From Chionoecetes opilio (taxonomy: Eukaryota > Arthropoda > Malacostraca > Decapoda > Majidae), in the NCBI GenBank assembly GCA_016584305.1, contig JACEEZ010015195.1:225001-289000 (forward strand): 64,000 bases of DNA, written 5' to 3'. The translations under genes and the position numbers were made by a program. Below the pieces are notes generated by a model that did not search any database, was not told the DNA's origin, and saw only the letters and a list, made by a program, of their open reading frames with translations. Shown here piece after piece: positions 13,255 to 26,014 of this stretch; positions within the stretch are counted from its first letter, which is position 1, and each line of letters starts with the position of its first letter.

Positions 13255-16200
13255 GATGAAACTACAGCATCAGGGAAATGATAGCAGTGGTAGTAGTAGC
13301 ATCAGGTAAATGATAGCAGTGGTAGTAGTAGTATCAGGGAAATGATGGCAGTGGTAGTAGTAGTAGTATCAGGGAAATGATAGCAGTGGTAGTAGTAGTA
13401 GTAGTATCAGGGAAATGATAGCAGAGGTAGTAGTAGTATCAGGGAAATGATAGCAGTGGTAGTAGTAGTATCAGGGAAATGATAGCAGTGGTAGTAGTAG
13501 TATCAGGGAAATGATAGCAGTGGTAGTAGTAGTATCAGGGAAAAATGATAGCAGTGGTAGTAGGAGTAATCGGAATGAGGGCAGTGGCAGTAGTTAGTTC
13601 AGGGAAAATGATAGCAGTGGTAGTAGTAGTATCAGGGAAATGATAGCAGTGGTAGTAGTAGTATCAGGGAAATGATAGCAGTGGTAGTAGTAGTATCAGG
13701 GAAATGATAGCAGTGCAGTAGTAGTATCAGGGAAATGATAGCAGTGGTAGTAGTAGTATCAGGGAAATGATAGCAGTGGCAGTAGTAGTATCAGGGAAAT
13801 GATAGCAGTGGGTAGTATAGTATCAGTGAATGATAGCAGTGAGTAGTAAGTAGTATCAGGAAATGATGGCAGTGTAGTAGTATATCAGGGAATGATAGCA
13901 AGTGGTAGTAGTAGTACATTGAAAGGATAGCAGTGGTAGTAGTAGTATCAGGAATGAATGGCAGTGGTAGTAGTATATCAGGGAATGATAGCAGTGGTAG
14001 TAGTAGTATCAGGAAATGATGGCAGTGTTAGTAGTAGTGCAGGGAAATGATAGCAGTGGTAGTAAGTAGTATCAGGGAACTGATGGCATTGGCAGTAGTA
14101 GTATCAGGGAAATGATAGCAGTGGTAGTAGTAGTATCAGGGAAATGATAGCAGTTGGTAAGTGTTAGTATCGTGAAATGATGGCAGTGGGAGTAGTAGTA
14201 TTCAGGAAATGATAGCAGTGCAGTAGTAGTATCAGGGAAATGATTGGCAGTGGTAGTAGTAGTATCAGGAAATGATAGCAGTGGTAGTATAGTATCATGG
14301 AATGTAGCAGTGGTAGTATATATCATGGAAATGATGGCAGTGGTAGTAGTAGTATCAGGGAAATTGATAGCAGTGGTATAGTAGTATCAGAAATGAAGCA
14401 GTGGTAGTAGTAGTATCAGGGAAATGATAGCATTGTAGTAGTATTATCAGGGAAATGAGAGCAGTGGTAGTAGTAGTATCAGGGAAATGATGGCAGTGGT
14501 AGTATAGTATCAGGAAATGATGGCAGTGGCAGTAGTAGTATCAGGGAAAATGATGGCAGTGGTAGTAGTAGTATCATGGAAATGATAGCAGTGGTAGTAG
14601 TAGTATCAGAAATATGCGTGGGAGTAGTAGTATCAGGGAAATGTTGAATGGTAGTAGTAGTTATCATGGAATGAGAGCATGTAGTAGTAGTATCAGGAAA
14701 ATGATGCGATTGGCAGTAGTAGTATCAGGAAATGATAGCAGTGGTAGTATAGTATCAGGGAAATGATATCAGTGGGTAGTATAGTATCAGGGAAATGATG
14801 GCAGTGGTTAGTAGTAGTATCAGGGATAATGATAGCATGTGGTGTATAGTATCAGGAATGATGGCATGTGGCAGTAGTAGTATCAGGGAAATGATGGCAG
14901 TGGTAGTATTATCAGGGAAATGATGGCCAGTGGTAGTAGGATTATCAGGGACTGATAGCAGGTGGTAGTAGTAGTAATCAGGGAAATGATGGCAGTGGTA
15001 GTAGTAGTATCAGGGAATGATGGCAGTGGGTAGTCGTAGTATCAGGGGAACTGGATGGCAGTGTAGTAGTAGTAATCAGGATGATGGCGTGGCAAGTATA
15101 GTATCTAGGAAATGATTAGAAGTGGCGGTAGTAGTATTAGGGAATGATAGCAGTGGTATTAGTGTATCAGGAAATGATCGCAGTGTAGGTAGTATATCCA
15201 GGTAAATTTAGGCGTGGTAGTAGTAGTATCAGGGAAATTATAGCAGTGGTAGTAGTGAGTTCAGGGAAATAGATAGCAGTGGTAGTAGTAGTATCAGGGC
15301 AATATTAGCAGTGGCAGTAGTAGTATCAGGGAAAATGATAGCAGTGGTAGTAGTATTTCGAGGAACTGGATAGCAGTGGTAGTATAGTATCCGGGACATG
15401 ATGGCAGTGTAGTAGTAGTATCAGGGAAAATGATGGCAAGTGGTAGTAGTAGTAATCAGGGAAATGAACTCGCAGTGGTAGGGGGTTTTTTAGTAGTAGC
15501 CGGGAATGATGCAGTGGTATTAGTATATCAGGGAAATGATAGCAGTGGTAGTAGTAGTATCAGGGAAATGATAGCATGTAGTAAGTAGCATCATGGAATG
15601 ATAGGCAGTGGTAGTAGTAGTATCAGGGAAATGATAGCAGTGGTAGTAGTAGTATCAGGGAAATGATGGCAGTGGTAGTAGTAGTATCAGGGAAATGATG
15701 GCAGTGGTAGTAGTAGTATCAGGGAAATGATGGCAGTGGTAGTAGTAGTATCAGGGAAATGATAGCAGTGGTAGTAGTAGTATCAGGGAAATGATAGCAG
15801 TGGCAGTAGTAGTATCAGGGAAATGATAGCAGTGGTAGTAGTAGTATCAGGGAAATGATAGCAGTGGTAGTAGTAGTATCAGGAAAAATGAATGCGTGGG
15901 GTAGTAGTAGGGTCAGGGAAATGATAGCAGTGGTAGTAGTAGTACAGGAAATGATTTCAGTGGTAGTAGTAGATCAGGGACAATGATGGCAGGTGGTAGT
16001 AGTAGTATCAGGGAAATGATGGCAATGGTAGAGTAGTATCAGTGAAATGATAGCAGTGTTAGTTAGTAGTATCAAGGGAAATGATGGCAGTGGTAGTAGT
16101 AGTATCAGGGAAATGATGGCAGTGGTAGTAGTTAGTAATCAGGGAAATTGATCGCAGTGTAGTATATATCAGGGAATGATGGCAGTGGCAGTATAGTATA

Positions 16201-17990
16201 AGGAAATGATGGCAGTGGTAGAGTAGTATCAGGGAAATGAGGCAGTGGTAGTAGTAGGATCAGGGAAATGTAGCAGTGGTAGTAGTAGTATCAGGAAATG
16301 GATAGCAGTGGTAGTAGTCGTATCAGGGAAATGATTCAGTGGCAGTAGTAGTTCAGGGAAATGAGGGCATGGTAGTAGTATTTTGTATCAGGGAAATGAT
16401 GGCAGTGGAGTAGTAGTATCAGGTAATGATGGCAGTGGTAGTAGTAGTATCCGGACTGATGGCAGTGGTAGTAATTAGTATCAGGAAATGATAGCATTGG
16501 TATAGTAAAGTATCAGGGAATGAATAGCAGTGGCAGTAGTATTATCAGGGAAATTATGGCAGTGGCAGTAGTATAGCGGGAAATGATGGGCAGTGGTAGT
16601 ATAGTAATCAGGGAACTGATAGCAGTGGTAGTAGTAGTATCAGGGAATGATAGCAGTGGTAGTAGTAGTATCAGGGAAATGATAGCAGTGGCAGTAGTAG
16701 TATCAGGGAAATGATAGCAGTGGTAGTAGTAGTATCAGGGAAATGATAGCAGTGGTAGTAGTAGTATCAGGGAAATGATAGCAGTGGTAGTAGTAGTATC
16801 AGGGAAATGATGGCAGTGGTAGTAGTAGTATCAGGGAAATGATAGCAGTGGTAGTATAAAGTATCAGGAAATGATAGCAGTGGTAGTAGTAGTAATCAGG
16901 GAAATGGTAGCAGTGGGTATTAGTACGCCATCAGGAAATGATAGCAGTGGTAAGTAGTGTATCAGGAAAATGATGGCGTGTGGTCTGTATAGTATCAGGA
17001 AATGATAGACAGGGTATTAGTAGTACAGGGAAATGATAGCAGTGTGTAGTAGTAGTATCAGGGAAATGATGGCAGTGGTATATAGTATCAGGGACATGAT
17101 GGCAGTGGTATAGTAGTATCAGGGAAATGATGGCAGTGGTAGTAGTAGTATCAGGGAAATGGATGGGCAGTGGTAGTAGTAGTATCAGGGAATGATAGCA
17201 GTGGTAGTAGGATTATCAGGAATGATAGCAGTGGTAGTAGTAGTATCAGGAAAATGATAGTCAAGTGGTATAGTAGTATCAGGGAAATGATGGCAGTGGT
17301 AGTAGTATAATAGGGAAATGATAGCAAAGTGGCAGTAGTTAGTATCAGGTAAATGATGCAGTGGTAGTAGTATTAATCAGGGAAATGATAGCAGTTGGTA
17401 TAGTAGGTATCAGGGAAATGATAAGCTATGGGTAGTAGTATTATCAGGGAATGATGGCAGTGGTAGTGAGTAGTATCAGGGAAATGATCGCGTGGTAGAG
17501 TAAGTATCAGGGAAATGTAGCAGTGGTAGTAGTATCATCAGGGAAATTATAGCGAGTGGTAGTAGTCGTATCAGGTAAATATGCCATGGTAGTAGTATAT
17601 CAGGGAAATTATAGCAGTGGTAGTAGTATATCAGGGAAATGATAGCAGTGGTAGTAGTAGTATCAGGGAAATGATGGCAGTGGTAGTAGTAGTATTAGGG
17701 AAATGGATGGCAGTGGTAGTAGGTAGTTCAGGGAAATGAATAGTGCAGTGGTAGTAGTAGTATCAGGGAAATGATGGCAGTGGTAGTATAGTATCAGGGA
17801 ATGATGGCACGTGGAAAGTAGTAGTATCAGGGAATGACATAGCGTGGTAGTAGTAGTATCAGGGAAATAGGCAGTTGGTAGTAGTAGTATCAGGGACATG
17901 ATGGCAAGTGTAGTAGTCGTATCAGGGAACTGATGGCATTGGTTAGTGCTTATTAATCAGGGAAATGATAGCAGTGGTAGTAGTAGTTCT
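13255..17990. repeat. 32-bp satellite array, about 4.7 kb
   Basis: About 148 units of agcagtggtagtagtagtat + cagggaaatgat, with variants (atagca or atggca). Many single-base indels interrupt runs of perfect units, as in the 42-bp array. Confidence 0.97.
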
Positions 17991-18524
17991 GACTATTACC
18001 ATCACGGCTACCAAGGATAGGACGCTGGGGTAGTAGTTCGGTAGTGGGCTTTCAAAAGTCCTTAGTAGGCTTTCAAAAGTCCTTAGTAGGCTTGTTACTT
18101 GCATCACCGTGTAGATTTCTCAGTCTTTTGAGCCCTACTTCCCATGGCGCAATGGAATAATAATGGCGTTACATGTACTACTACCGAAAATCTACCGTTA
18201 TTTCAGCCCAAACTCGGTAAGTAGGTTAAATCAGATTAGAGTTTAGAGGTGGGGGTTTGGTTTGTACAGGTGATATAATGATCAATACGATGGCAGTGCG
18301 CCCTGCCCCCACCCCCCACATACCCAACACTTAAACAATTTTTTTTTCCGACAAAAACGAGTGCCAGATTCATTCAAAACACATTAAAACTATTCAGGCA
18401 ACTAAGTCTCGTCTTCAAAATCGGTGAATGGTCACTACCCAAATTTTACTGAAGATGATAATATATAACAAATAGTTTAACTTTCAAAACACATGAAGAA
18501 CACTTTTGCAGAACTTTACCCCTT

Positions 18525-19050
18525 TCAGAAGAACACGGTAAATTTTTACTCTAGGAGCGAAATTCCCTACACAATTGGGGGTATGGCTTCTGTTTACCTT
18601 AATGGGTTCTAAGAAAGATTCTCTCTATGAGCTTCCGTTGCAAATCATTACTTTCTGAGATATAAGATGTTTTAAATAGGAAGGAGTGTAGGCTATAGGA
18701 GATAGAAATTAAACATAAAATAAACCCCCCTGTTGACGTCACTAAACTACCTATTCCCCGCTTTAACCTCCCTAAACTAAGCCAAATCTGCAATTAAAAA
18801 GTGTCCCGCGGCAAGGGAAGAACGAGGCATGCAGGTCACAAGAGTAAGAGAGTGGGCGGACGTAACACTTGTCTCTCGCCTCCCTATAAACAACATGTCA
18901 TTATCTCCAAAAAGTAGTTGATTTGAGACGGAAGCTCATAGAGATAGTGTTTCCTAAGAAATCCAATAAGGTAAAAAGAAACCCACGAACATTGTGGTAT
19001 GCAATTTCGGTCCTAGTGTAAATGTGTGTTCTTCTGAAATTATATAGTTA
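18525..19050. mobile_element. Foldback element, diverged copy of the 60.5-kb family
   Basis: Inverted arms include tgggttctaagaaagattct, tatgagcttccgttgcaaat on the left and atttgagacggaagctcata on the right. The same arms, better preserved, occur at 60480-61075. The stretch 18000-18520 before it shows no feature I recognise. Confidence 0.7.
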
Positions 19051-19079
19051 CTGACTCCGTGATCATGGATCGTGTGGGC

Positions 19080-19568
19080 GATTGACTCTTACATTTGGGC
19101 GAAATGTCTTTGTGGGCGAATTTGACGTGTGGGCGAATTGACTCTTACTGTTGGGCGAAATGTTCTTGTGGGCGAATTGACTCTTACATGTGGGCGAAAT
19201 GTCTTGTGAGAGAATTGACTCTTACATGTGGGCGAATTGACTCTTACATGTGGGCGAATTGACTCTTACATGTGGGCGAAATGTCTTGTGGGCGAATTGA
19301 CGTGTGGGCGAAATGACTCTTACATGTGGGCGAAATGACTCTTACATGTGGGCGAAATGTCTTGTGAGGGAATTGACTCTTACATGTGGGCGAATTGACT
19401 CTTACATGTGGGCGAAATGTCTTGTGGGCGAATTGACGTGTGGGCGAATTGACTCTTACATGTGGGCGAAATGTCTTGTGAGGGAATTGACTCTTACATG
19501 TGGGCGAATTGACTCTTTAAATGTGGGCGAAATGTCTTGTGGGCGAATTGACGTGTGGGCGAAATGAC
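19080..19568. repeat. gtgggcgaa minisatellite
   Basis: Units mix gtgggcgaattgactcttac and atgtgggcgaaatgtctt, nested into a longer pattern. About 25 copies of the gtgggcga core. Confidence 0.9.
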
Positions 19569-19789
19569 CGGTAACCATACGTACACTGCGTCCTGTAATA
19601 TCAAGAATTGGAACACTCGTCGACGTGTGTTCCTATCGGCGACAGTTCCAGGTACCACAATAACATATGCCACACATAAACCACCCATAAACCATCCATA
19701 AACCATCCAAAAACCATCCAATAGACAAGAAAAAAACATAAAATAAAAATAATAAAAATAATACAATGACGTCATCGCCCCGAAAACTG

Positions 19790-20100
19790 TAAACTGACCC
19801 CGTATGCACTTTTGACCTCCTATTGGTGACCTCGCGCTGCTGGGGGGTCAACGGGCATCAGGGGTCATAGATAGTAACCTTGTGGAGTTATGGTTACCTG
19901 GCGGGGTTCAAATACACACGGAAACAAGAATAGGAGGGAAAAAAAAGGAAAATATGACAACTTTGTAAATACTGACCCCGTATGTAGTTTTGACCTCTTT
20001 AACTGGTGACCTCGCGCAGCTGGGGAGGTCACTGGGCATCAGGGGTCATAGATAGAGATGTTATGGAGTGTTAGTTACCTGGCGGGGTTCGAAGGCACGG
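19790..20100. repeat. Direct duplication of a 125-130 bp block
   Basis: The block ctgaccccgtatg ... gacctcgcgc ... catcaggggtcatagata ... acctggcggggttc is present twice (about 19793-19910 and 19973-20090). Confidence 0.8.
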
Positions 20101-20384
20101 TGTAAGAAGTAGTAATCACAGTCTATAAGGGAGGGGAGGGCGGCCATACTCCTGCCTTGCCTCGGCTTCCATCACTGAACTTTTTTTGGGTCTCGGCCTG
20201 AGTCTGGGGCGCCGAGAGTTGCCAACGATCACTATTATTACTATTATTACTATGATTACTAGGACTATTACTATTATATACAGCTATATTTCTAGATAAT
20301 ACATGTTTATTAATCTATTTGTATTAGCTTATGACATGTACGGTGTTTTGTTGGTGTTAGAACGCGAGAGAGACGAGATACTTT

Positions 20385-20630
20385 TTACAGACAGAGAGAC
20401 AGACAGAACTAGCAGACAGATAGATGAGACATATACATAGTAAAGAGAGACAGATATATATATACAGACAGACTGACAGAGACAGACATATCAGAATGAG
20501 AGAGACAGGAGACACAGACAGACATATCAGAAAGAGACAGACAGACAGACATATCAGAAAGAGTCACAGGAAAGACAGACAGATAAATTGAGAGACAGAT
20601 ACAGAAGAGAAGAGAGACGAAACCTTTAAA
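20385..20630. repeat. CAGA/GAGA-rich microsatellite
   Basis: Imperfect gacagacaga and atatcagaaagag repeats leading into the next satellite. Confidence 0.8.
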
Positions 20631-20631
20631 A

Positions 20632-23290
20632 CCAATCTTTTAACAAATCTTCAAAACCAAAAATCTCTAAACAATTTTGAACAACCTTCTAAACAACCAA
20701 TCTTTTAACAACCTTAACACCAATCTTTACACTTCTAAAACAATCTTTAACAACCTTCTAACAACCATCTCTTAACATCTTCTAACAACCATTTTTAAAC
20801 TTGAACACCAATCTTAACAATCTATCTAACAGCACAATCTCTTGACAAACCAATTCAACAACAATCTCTTAACAACTTCTAACAACCAATCTTTTAACAA
20901 CTACCTCAAAAACACAATCTTAACAAGCCTCTCAACAGCCTGTCAGCATCATTCCTCTAAAAAACCTTAAACCATCCGTAAACTTTATAACCAATCTTTT
21001 ACACTAATCTGCTATCAATCTCAGGAACCATTTTTAACACCTTCTAAAACCAACTCTTACATTTTTCCAGTCTCTTAACAACGTCAAAATTTGGTTAACA
21101 ACCTTATACATCTTTTAAACCTTCTACACCATTCTCTACAACCTCAACATCCAATCTTTTAACAACCTTCAACAGCCAATCTTTAAAACAATCCTAACAG
21201 TCTAAAACCAATTTTAAAACTAAACAGCAACGGAAAGAGAGACGAAACCTTCTAACAACCAATCTCTTAACAATCTTCAAACAACCAATCTCTTAACAAC
21301 CTTCTAACAACCAATCTTTTAACAACCTTCTAACAACCAATCTCTTAACAACCTTCTAACAACCAATCTTTTAACAACCTTCTAACAACTAATCTCTTAA
21401 CAACCTTCTAACAACCAATCTTTTAACAACCTTCTAACAACCAATCTTTTAACAACCTTCTAACAACCAATCTCTTAACAACCTTCTAAACCAACTAAAC
21501 CAAATCTTTAACAACCTTCTAACAACCAATCTCTTAACAACCTTCTAACAACCAATCTTTAACAACCTTCTAACAACCAATCTTTAACAACCTCTAACAA
21601 ACTTACAACTCTTTAACAACCTTCTAACAACCTTCTAACAACCAATCTCTTAACAACCTTCTAACAACCAATCTCTTAACAACCTTCTAACAACCAATCT
21701 TTTAACAACCTTCTAACAACCAATCTTTTAACAACCTTCTAACAACCAATCTTTTAACAACCTTCTAACAACCTTCTAACAACCAATCTCTTAACAACCT
21801 TCTAACAACCAATCTTTTAACAACCTTCTAACAACCAATCTCTTAACAACCTTCTAACAACCAATCTTTAACAACCTTCTAACAACCAATCTTTTAACAA
21901 CCTTCTAACAACCAATCTTTTAACAACCTTCTAACAACCAATCTCTTAACAACCTTCTAACAACCAATCTCTTAACAACCTTCTAACAACCAATCTCTTA
22001 ACAACCTTCTAACAACCAATCTCTTAACAACCTTCTAACAACCAATCTCTTAACAACCTTCTAACAACCAACCTTCTAACAACCAATCTTTTAACAACCT
22101 TCTAACAACCAATCTCTTAACAACCTTCTAACAACCAATCTCTTAACAACCTTCTAACAACCAATCTTTTAACAACCTTCTAACAACCTTCTAACAACCA
22201 ATCTCTTAACCTTCTAACAACCAATCTTTTAACAACCTTCTAACAACCAATCTTTTAACAATCTTCTAACAACCAATCTCTGAACAACCTTCTAACAACC
22301 AATCTTTTAACAACCTTCTAACAACCAATCTCTTAACCTTCTAACAACCAATCTTTTAACAACCTTCTAACAACCAATCTTTAACAACTTCTAACAACCA
22401 ATCTTTAACAACCTTCTAACAACCAATCTTTTAACAATAAACTTCAACAACAATCTCTAACAACCTTCTAACAACCAATCTTTTAACAACCTTCTAACAA
22501 CCAATCTTTTAACAACCTTCTAACAACTAATCTCTTAACAACCTTCTAACAACCAATCTCTTAACAACCTTCTAACAACCAATCTTTTAACAACCTTCTA
22601 ACAACCAATCTTTTAACAACCTTCTAACAACCAATCTTTTAACAACCAATCTTCTAACAACCAATCTTTTAACAACCTTCTAACAACTAATCTCTTAACA
22701 ACCAATCTTTTAACAACCTTCTAACAACCAATCTTCTAACAACCAATCTCTTAACAACCAATCTTCTAACAACCAATCTTCTAACAACCAATCTTCTAAC
22801 CAATCTTCTAACAACCAATCTCTTAACAACCAATCTTCTAACAACCAATCTTTTAACAACCTTCTAACAACAATCTCTAACAACCAATCTTTTAACAACC
22901 TTCTAACAACCAATCTCTAACAACCAATCTCTTAACAACCATTCTAACAACCAATCTTCTAACAACCAATCTTCTAACCAATCTTCTAACAACCAATCTC
23001 TTAACAACCAATCTTCTAACAACCAATCTTTTAACAACCAATCTTCTAACAACCAACCTTCTAACAACCAATCTTTTAACAACCTTCTAACAACCAATCT
23101 CTTAACAACCAATCTTTTAACAACCTTCTAACAACCAATCTCTTAACAACCAATCTTCTAACAACCAATCTTTTAACAACCAATCTTCTAACAACGAACC
23201 TTCTAACAACCAATCTTTTAACAACCTTCTAACAACCAATCTTTTAACAACCTTCTAACAACCAATCGCTCAACAGCCTTCTAACACCTT
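20632..23290. repeat. 26-bp satellite with 15-bp sub-array
   Basis: The unit joins aacaaccttct (11) and aacaaccaatctttt (15). From about 22730 to 23060 the 15-bp part alone (aacaaccaatcttct) is iterated. 20632-21230 is strongly degraded by indels. Confidence 0.95.
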
Positions 23291-23493
23291 CCAACACAGT
23301 CTGTATGTATGTATGTATGTATGAATAACAGTCCTTTACAATGAATAAAATGCTCAATACTTTTATTATCAAGACAGTATACAGTAGCTACACAGGTTAC
23401 TTACAAGTTTATATTACTTTGATATGAATACTTTTGTGGAGTTTTTCCCACAAATTATAGAGTTTCACCATCAGTCTGTGGGCTATCAATTAC

Positions 23494-23716
23494 CGTCAAT
23501 AACACTATAGTTGCCACTGCACTAATGTCGCCAGGGGAATTTTACAGGCGACTATGACGAATGTTAGCATCACTACAGCCTTGTATGTGCCACTGAAGAC
23601 AGGTACATAATATAAACTACTGTGCATGCCTCTTCAGTGGTACATACAAGGCTGTAGTGATGCTAACATGTGTAATATATGGCACCTGGCGACTATAGTG
23701 TTGTTGACGGTAACAT
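23494..23716. mobile_element. Diverged palindromic TA-MITE
   Basis: Contains catcactacagccttgtatg and its inverse acatacaaggctgtagtgat, with eroded ends (gtcaataacactatag / ctatagtgttgttgac). A member of the family with intact copies at 24154, 28860 and elsewhere. Confidence 0.75.
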
Positions 23717-23807
23717 TATTAACATATGGTAGGATATATATTTACAAACATGATTACAATTATATATATGAAGATTCAGTATCAGTCAACTTATCTTTTG
23801 GTGTGAT

Positions 23808-23960
23808 ACAAACTTAAGAACATAAGAATATAAGGAATAGCTACACGTGGTAGTTCCTTTAGTATGTAATTCCTATATGATATGATGCACCTTAAGGCTA
23901 AGTGTCATGGAATGCTTATCTAAGATCTGGAAAGTGAAGAGTTAGGTACACTTGTTCTAA
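23808..23960 (-). mobile_element. LINE 3' tail fragment, inverted
   Basis: Carries acataagaatataaggaata and ctacacgtggtagttcc, the reverse complement of the LINE tail at 25270-25343. No coding part remains intact. Confidence 0.6.
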
Positions 23961-24153
23961 TATCTCTAAGCTTATTTCCCTTATAGCCTTGTAATATATG
24001 AGGTCACACCCTGGTACCCTGCCTCTTGACCTGACCTGACCTGACTGGCATGAGGGAGGGAGTGGTGGTGGTGGTGAGGCAGGAATCTCACTTACATAGA
24101 TTCATAAGGAAATATGAGATACACAGGCAAGCACCGTCACTGTCACACCACTA

Positions 24154-24407
24154 CCGTAGATAACACTATAGTCGCCAGTCACTCGCCACTGCACTAATGT
24201 CCCAGGCACAATATATTACGAATTTTAGCATCACTACAGACTTGTATGTGCCACTGAAGACATGTAGTGTGATGTACATAATATAAACTACTGTGCATGC
24301 GTCTTCAGTGACACATACAAGTCTGTAGTGATGCTAAATTCGTAATATATTGTACTGGCGACATTAGTGCAGTGGCGAGTGACTGGCGACTATAGTGTTA
24401 TCTACGG
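24154..24407. mobile_element. Palindromic TA-MITE (ccgtagataac family)
   Basis: Ends ccgtagataacactatagtc and gactatagtgttatctacgg; both arms carry cgccactgcactaatg. The element folds over nearly its whole 254 bp and is flanked by TA on the left. Confidence 0.85.
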
Positions 24408-24617
24408 GAGAGAGCTGCTACTCATTGCACATGCCACCTCCTCAATTCTGCCACAAATAAATGGCTTCAGCACAAACCATGTCAAAATTTCATCTTACTA
24501 AAACAAAACCATTCAATTCTGCCACCAAATAATGGCCTCGGCACAAACCATGTCTTCACGCTCTTACTGAAACAAATATCTATGTCAATCTTACTATTGC
24601 ATGCAACTGATTACTAA

Positions 24618-24824
24618 CCCCTTGAGGCCCAGAACGTCATTTTCATTGTAATTTGGGTACCATAAGACGATTTGTAGTGACTATAAGCAATATTTTATAG
24701 CTATGACCTGTTTAGTATCCTTGTCCACTAACTAATTTGGTATATATATTAAGTTATTTTTTTTATTTTATGGCTAACAACAGACGATTTTATATAGCCA
24801 AGGAAAGATCTGGGCGTGAAGGGG
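24618..24824 (+). mobile_element. TTAA-MITE (ccccttgag family)
   Basis: About 205 bp from ccccttgaggcccagaacgt to gatctgggcgtgaagggg. Short inverted ends cccctt / aagggg. Other copies show TTAA on both sides. Confidence 0.8.
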
Positions 24825-25017
24825 TTGACCATCTAATAGAGTTCCCATACTGTATCATTCCACCATTGTCTGTGAGCTCCCTAGCCTATTCATTGCACTG
24901 TAGGTAATTCAGTCATACTTAAAATACTTGTAACACACTCCTGCAAGTAAGAGTAAGTAAGTAAGTAAGTAAGAGGCGTAGAGTAAGGGGTGATCTGATA
25001 GAAGTGTTGAAGTAGAT

Positions 25018-25343
25018 CAAGGGATACAATATAGGCGATGTAGGAAAAGTTCTTAAGGTTAGTAAGCAGGGTAGAACAAGAAGTCACGGATTCAAGCTGG
25101 AAAAGCGTAGATTTAAAAAGGAAATAGGGAGAAACTGGTTCACAAATAGGGTGGTGAATGATTGGCATGGACTCAGTCGTCAGGTGGTCAATGCGGAGTC
25201 TATTGGGGTCTTTAAAAGGAGTCTGGATAAATTCATGGATGGGGAAGAGAGGTGGATATAGGTAGTGTTAAGTAACAGGAACTACCACGTGTAGGTCTCA
25301 CGGCCTCTTGTAGCTTCCTTACTTTCTTATGTTCTTATGTAAC
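25018..25343 (+). pseudogene. LINE ORF2 C-terminus with 3' tail
   Basis: One open frame reads YNIGDVGKVLKVSKQGRTRS, FKLEKRRFKKEIGRNWFTNR, VVNDWHGLSRQVVNAES and FKRSLDKFMDGEERWI, then stop. The tail includes actaccacgtgtaggtctca and an ttcttatg repeat. FTNRVV..W..L...VV.AES...FK..LD is typical of CR1/jockey-like LINEs. 5'-truncated. Confidence 0.8.
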
Positions 25344-25365
25344 TTTTCCCCATACTCAAGCACTC

Positions 25366-25560
25366 ATAAGAACATAAGAAATAAGGAAGCTACAAGAGGC
25401 TGTGAGACCTACACGTGGTAGTTCCCCTTACTTAACACTACCTACATCCACCTTTCATCCCCATCCATAACACTGTCCAGCCTCCTTTCAAAGCTCCCTA
25501 TTAACTTAAATTATTATTCCCTAAAGCTCTGGAAAGCTGCAATGCATTAAACAACACAAA
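25366..25560 (-). pseudogene. Second LINE 3' end, head-to-head with the first
   Basis: The same tail in inverse orientation (acataagaaataaggaagct, cctacacgtggtagttcc) followed by degraded C-terminal coding sequence. With the preceding copy it forms a large inverted repeat centred near 25355. Confidence 0.7.
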
Positions 25561-26014
25561 ATTGATCTGTCTTCAATAATTCTAACATTTTTCTCTGCAC
25601 ATTATCAAATATACATATACAGAAACAGTATTATTAATGTCAGCCACACTAAAGATGTTATTTTTTAGGTACACACATAGAGGAATTAATTGAGTTAATG
25701 CCTAAAAAGGGTAATGTGCAGCCATCAGAGGTCCTATGGCACTCTGGCAAAGCATATCAAGGGTCAGGGTTAAAGAATAATAGTGAAAACGATGAGGGAA
25801 GGGGAAAGAACGGAATGTTACAGCAGGAGGGTTAGATCAGATGTAGGATGTGGATGTGTTGGAGGAAGGAGGTTACATTGTCCAGGGAGAAGGAGGGGGA
25901 TTCCGGGAGAATGTCCGCAAGACAGGGAGGTCGGGAAAGGGAGGACAAATGAGGGAAGGAACTGGAACGGGCAGGAGTAAGATGGGGGCAGGATATTAGG
26001 ACATGTTGGACAGT
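25560..26014. other. Spacer, no gene seen
   Basis: Mixed sequence leading into the next satellite; no recognisable coding or mobile element. Confidence 0.5.
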
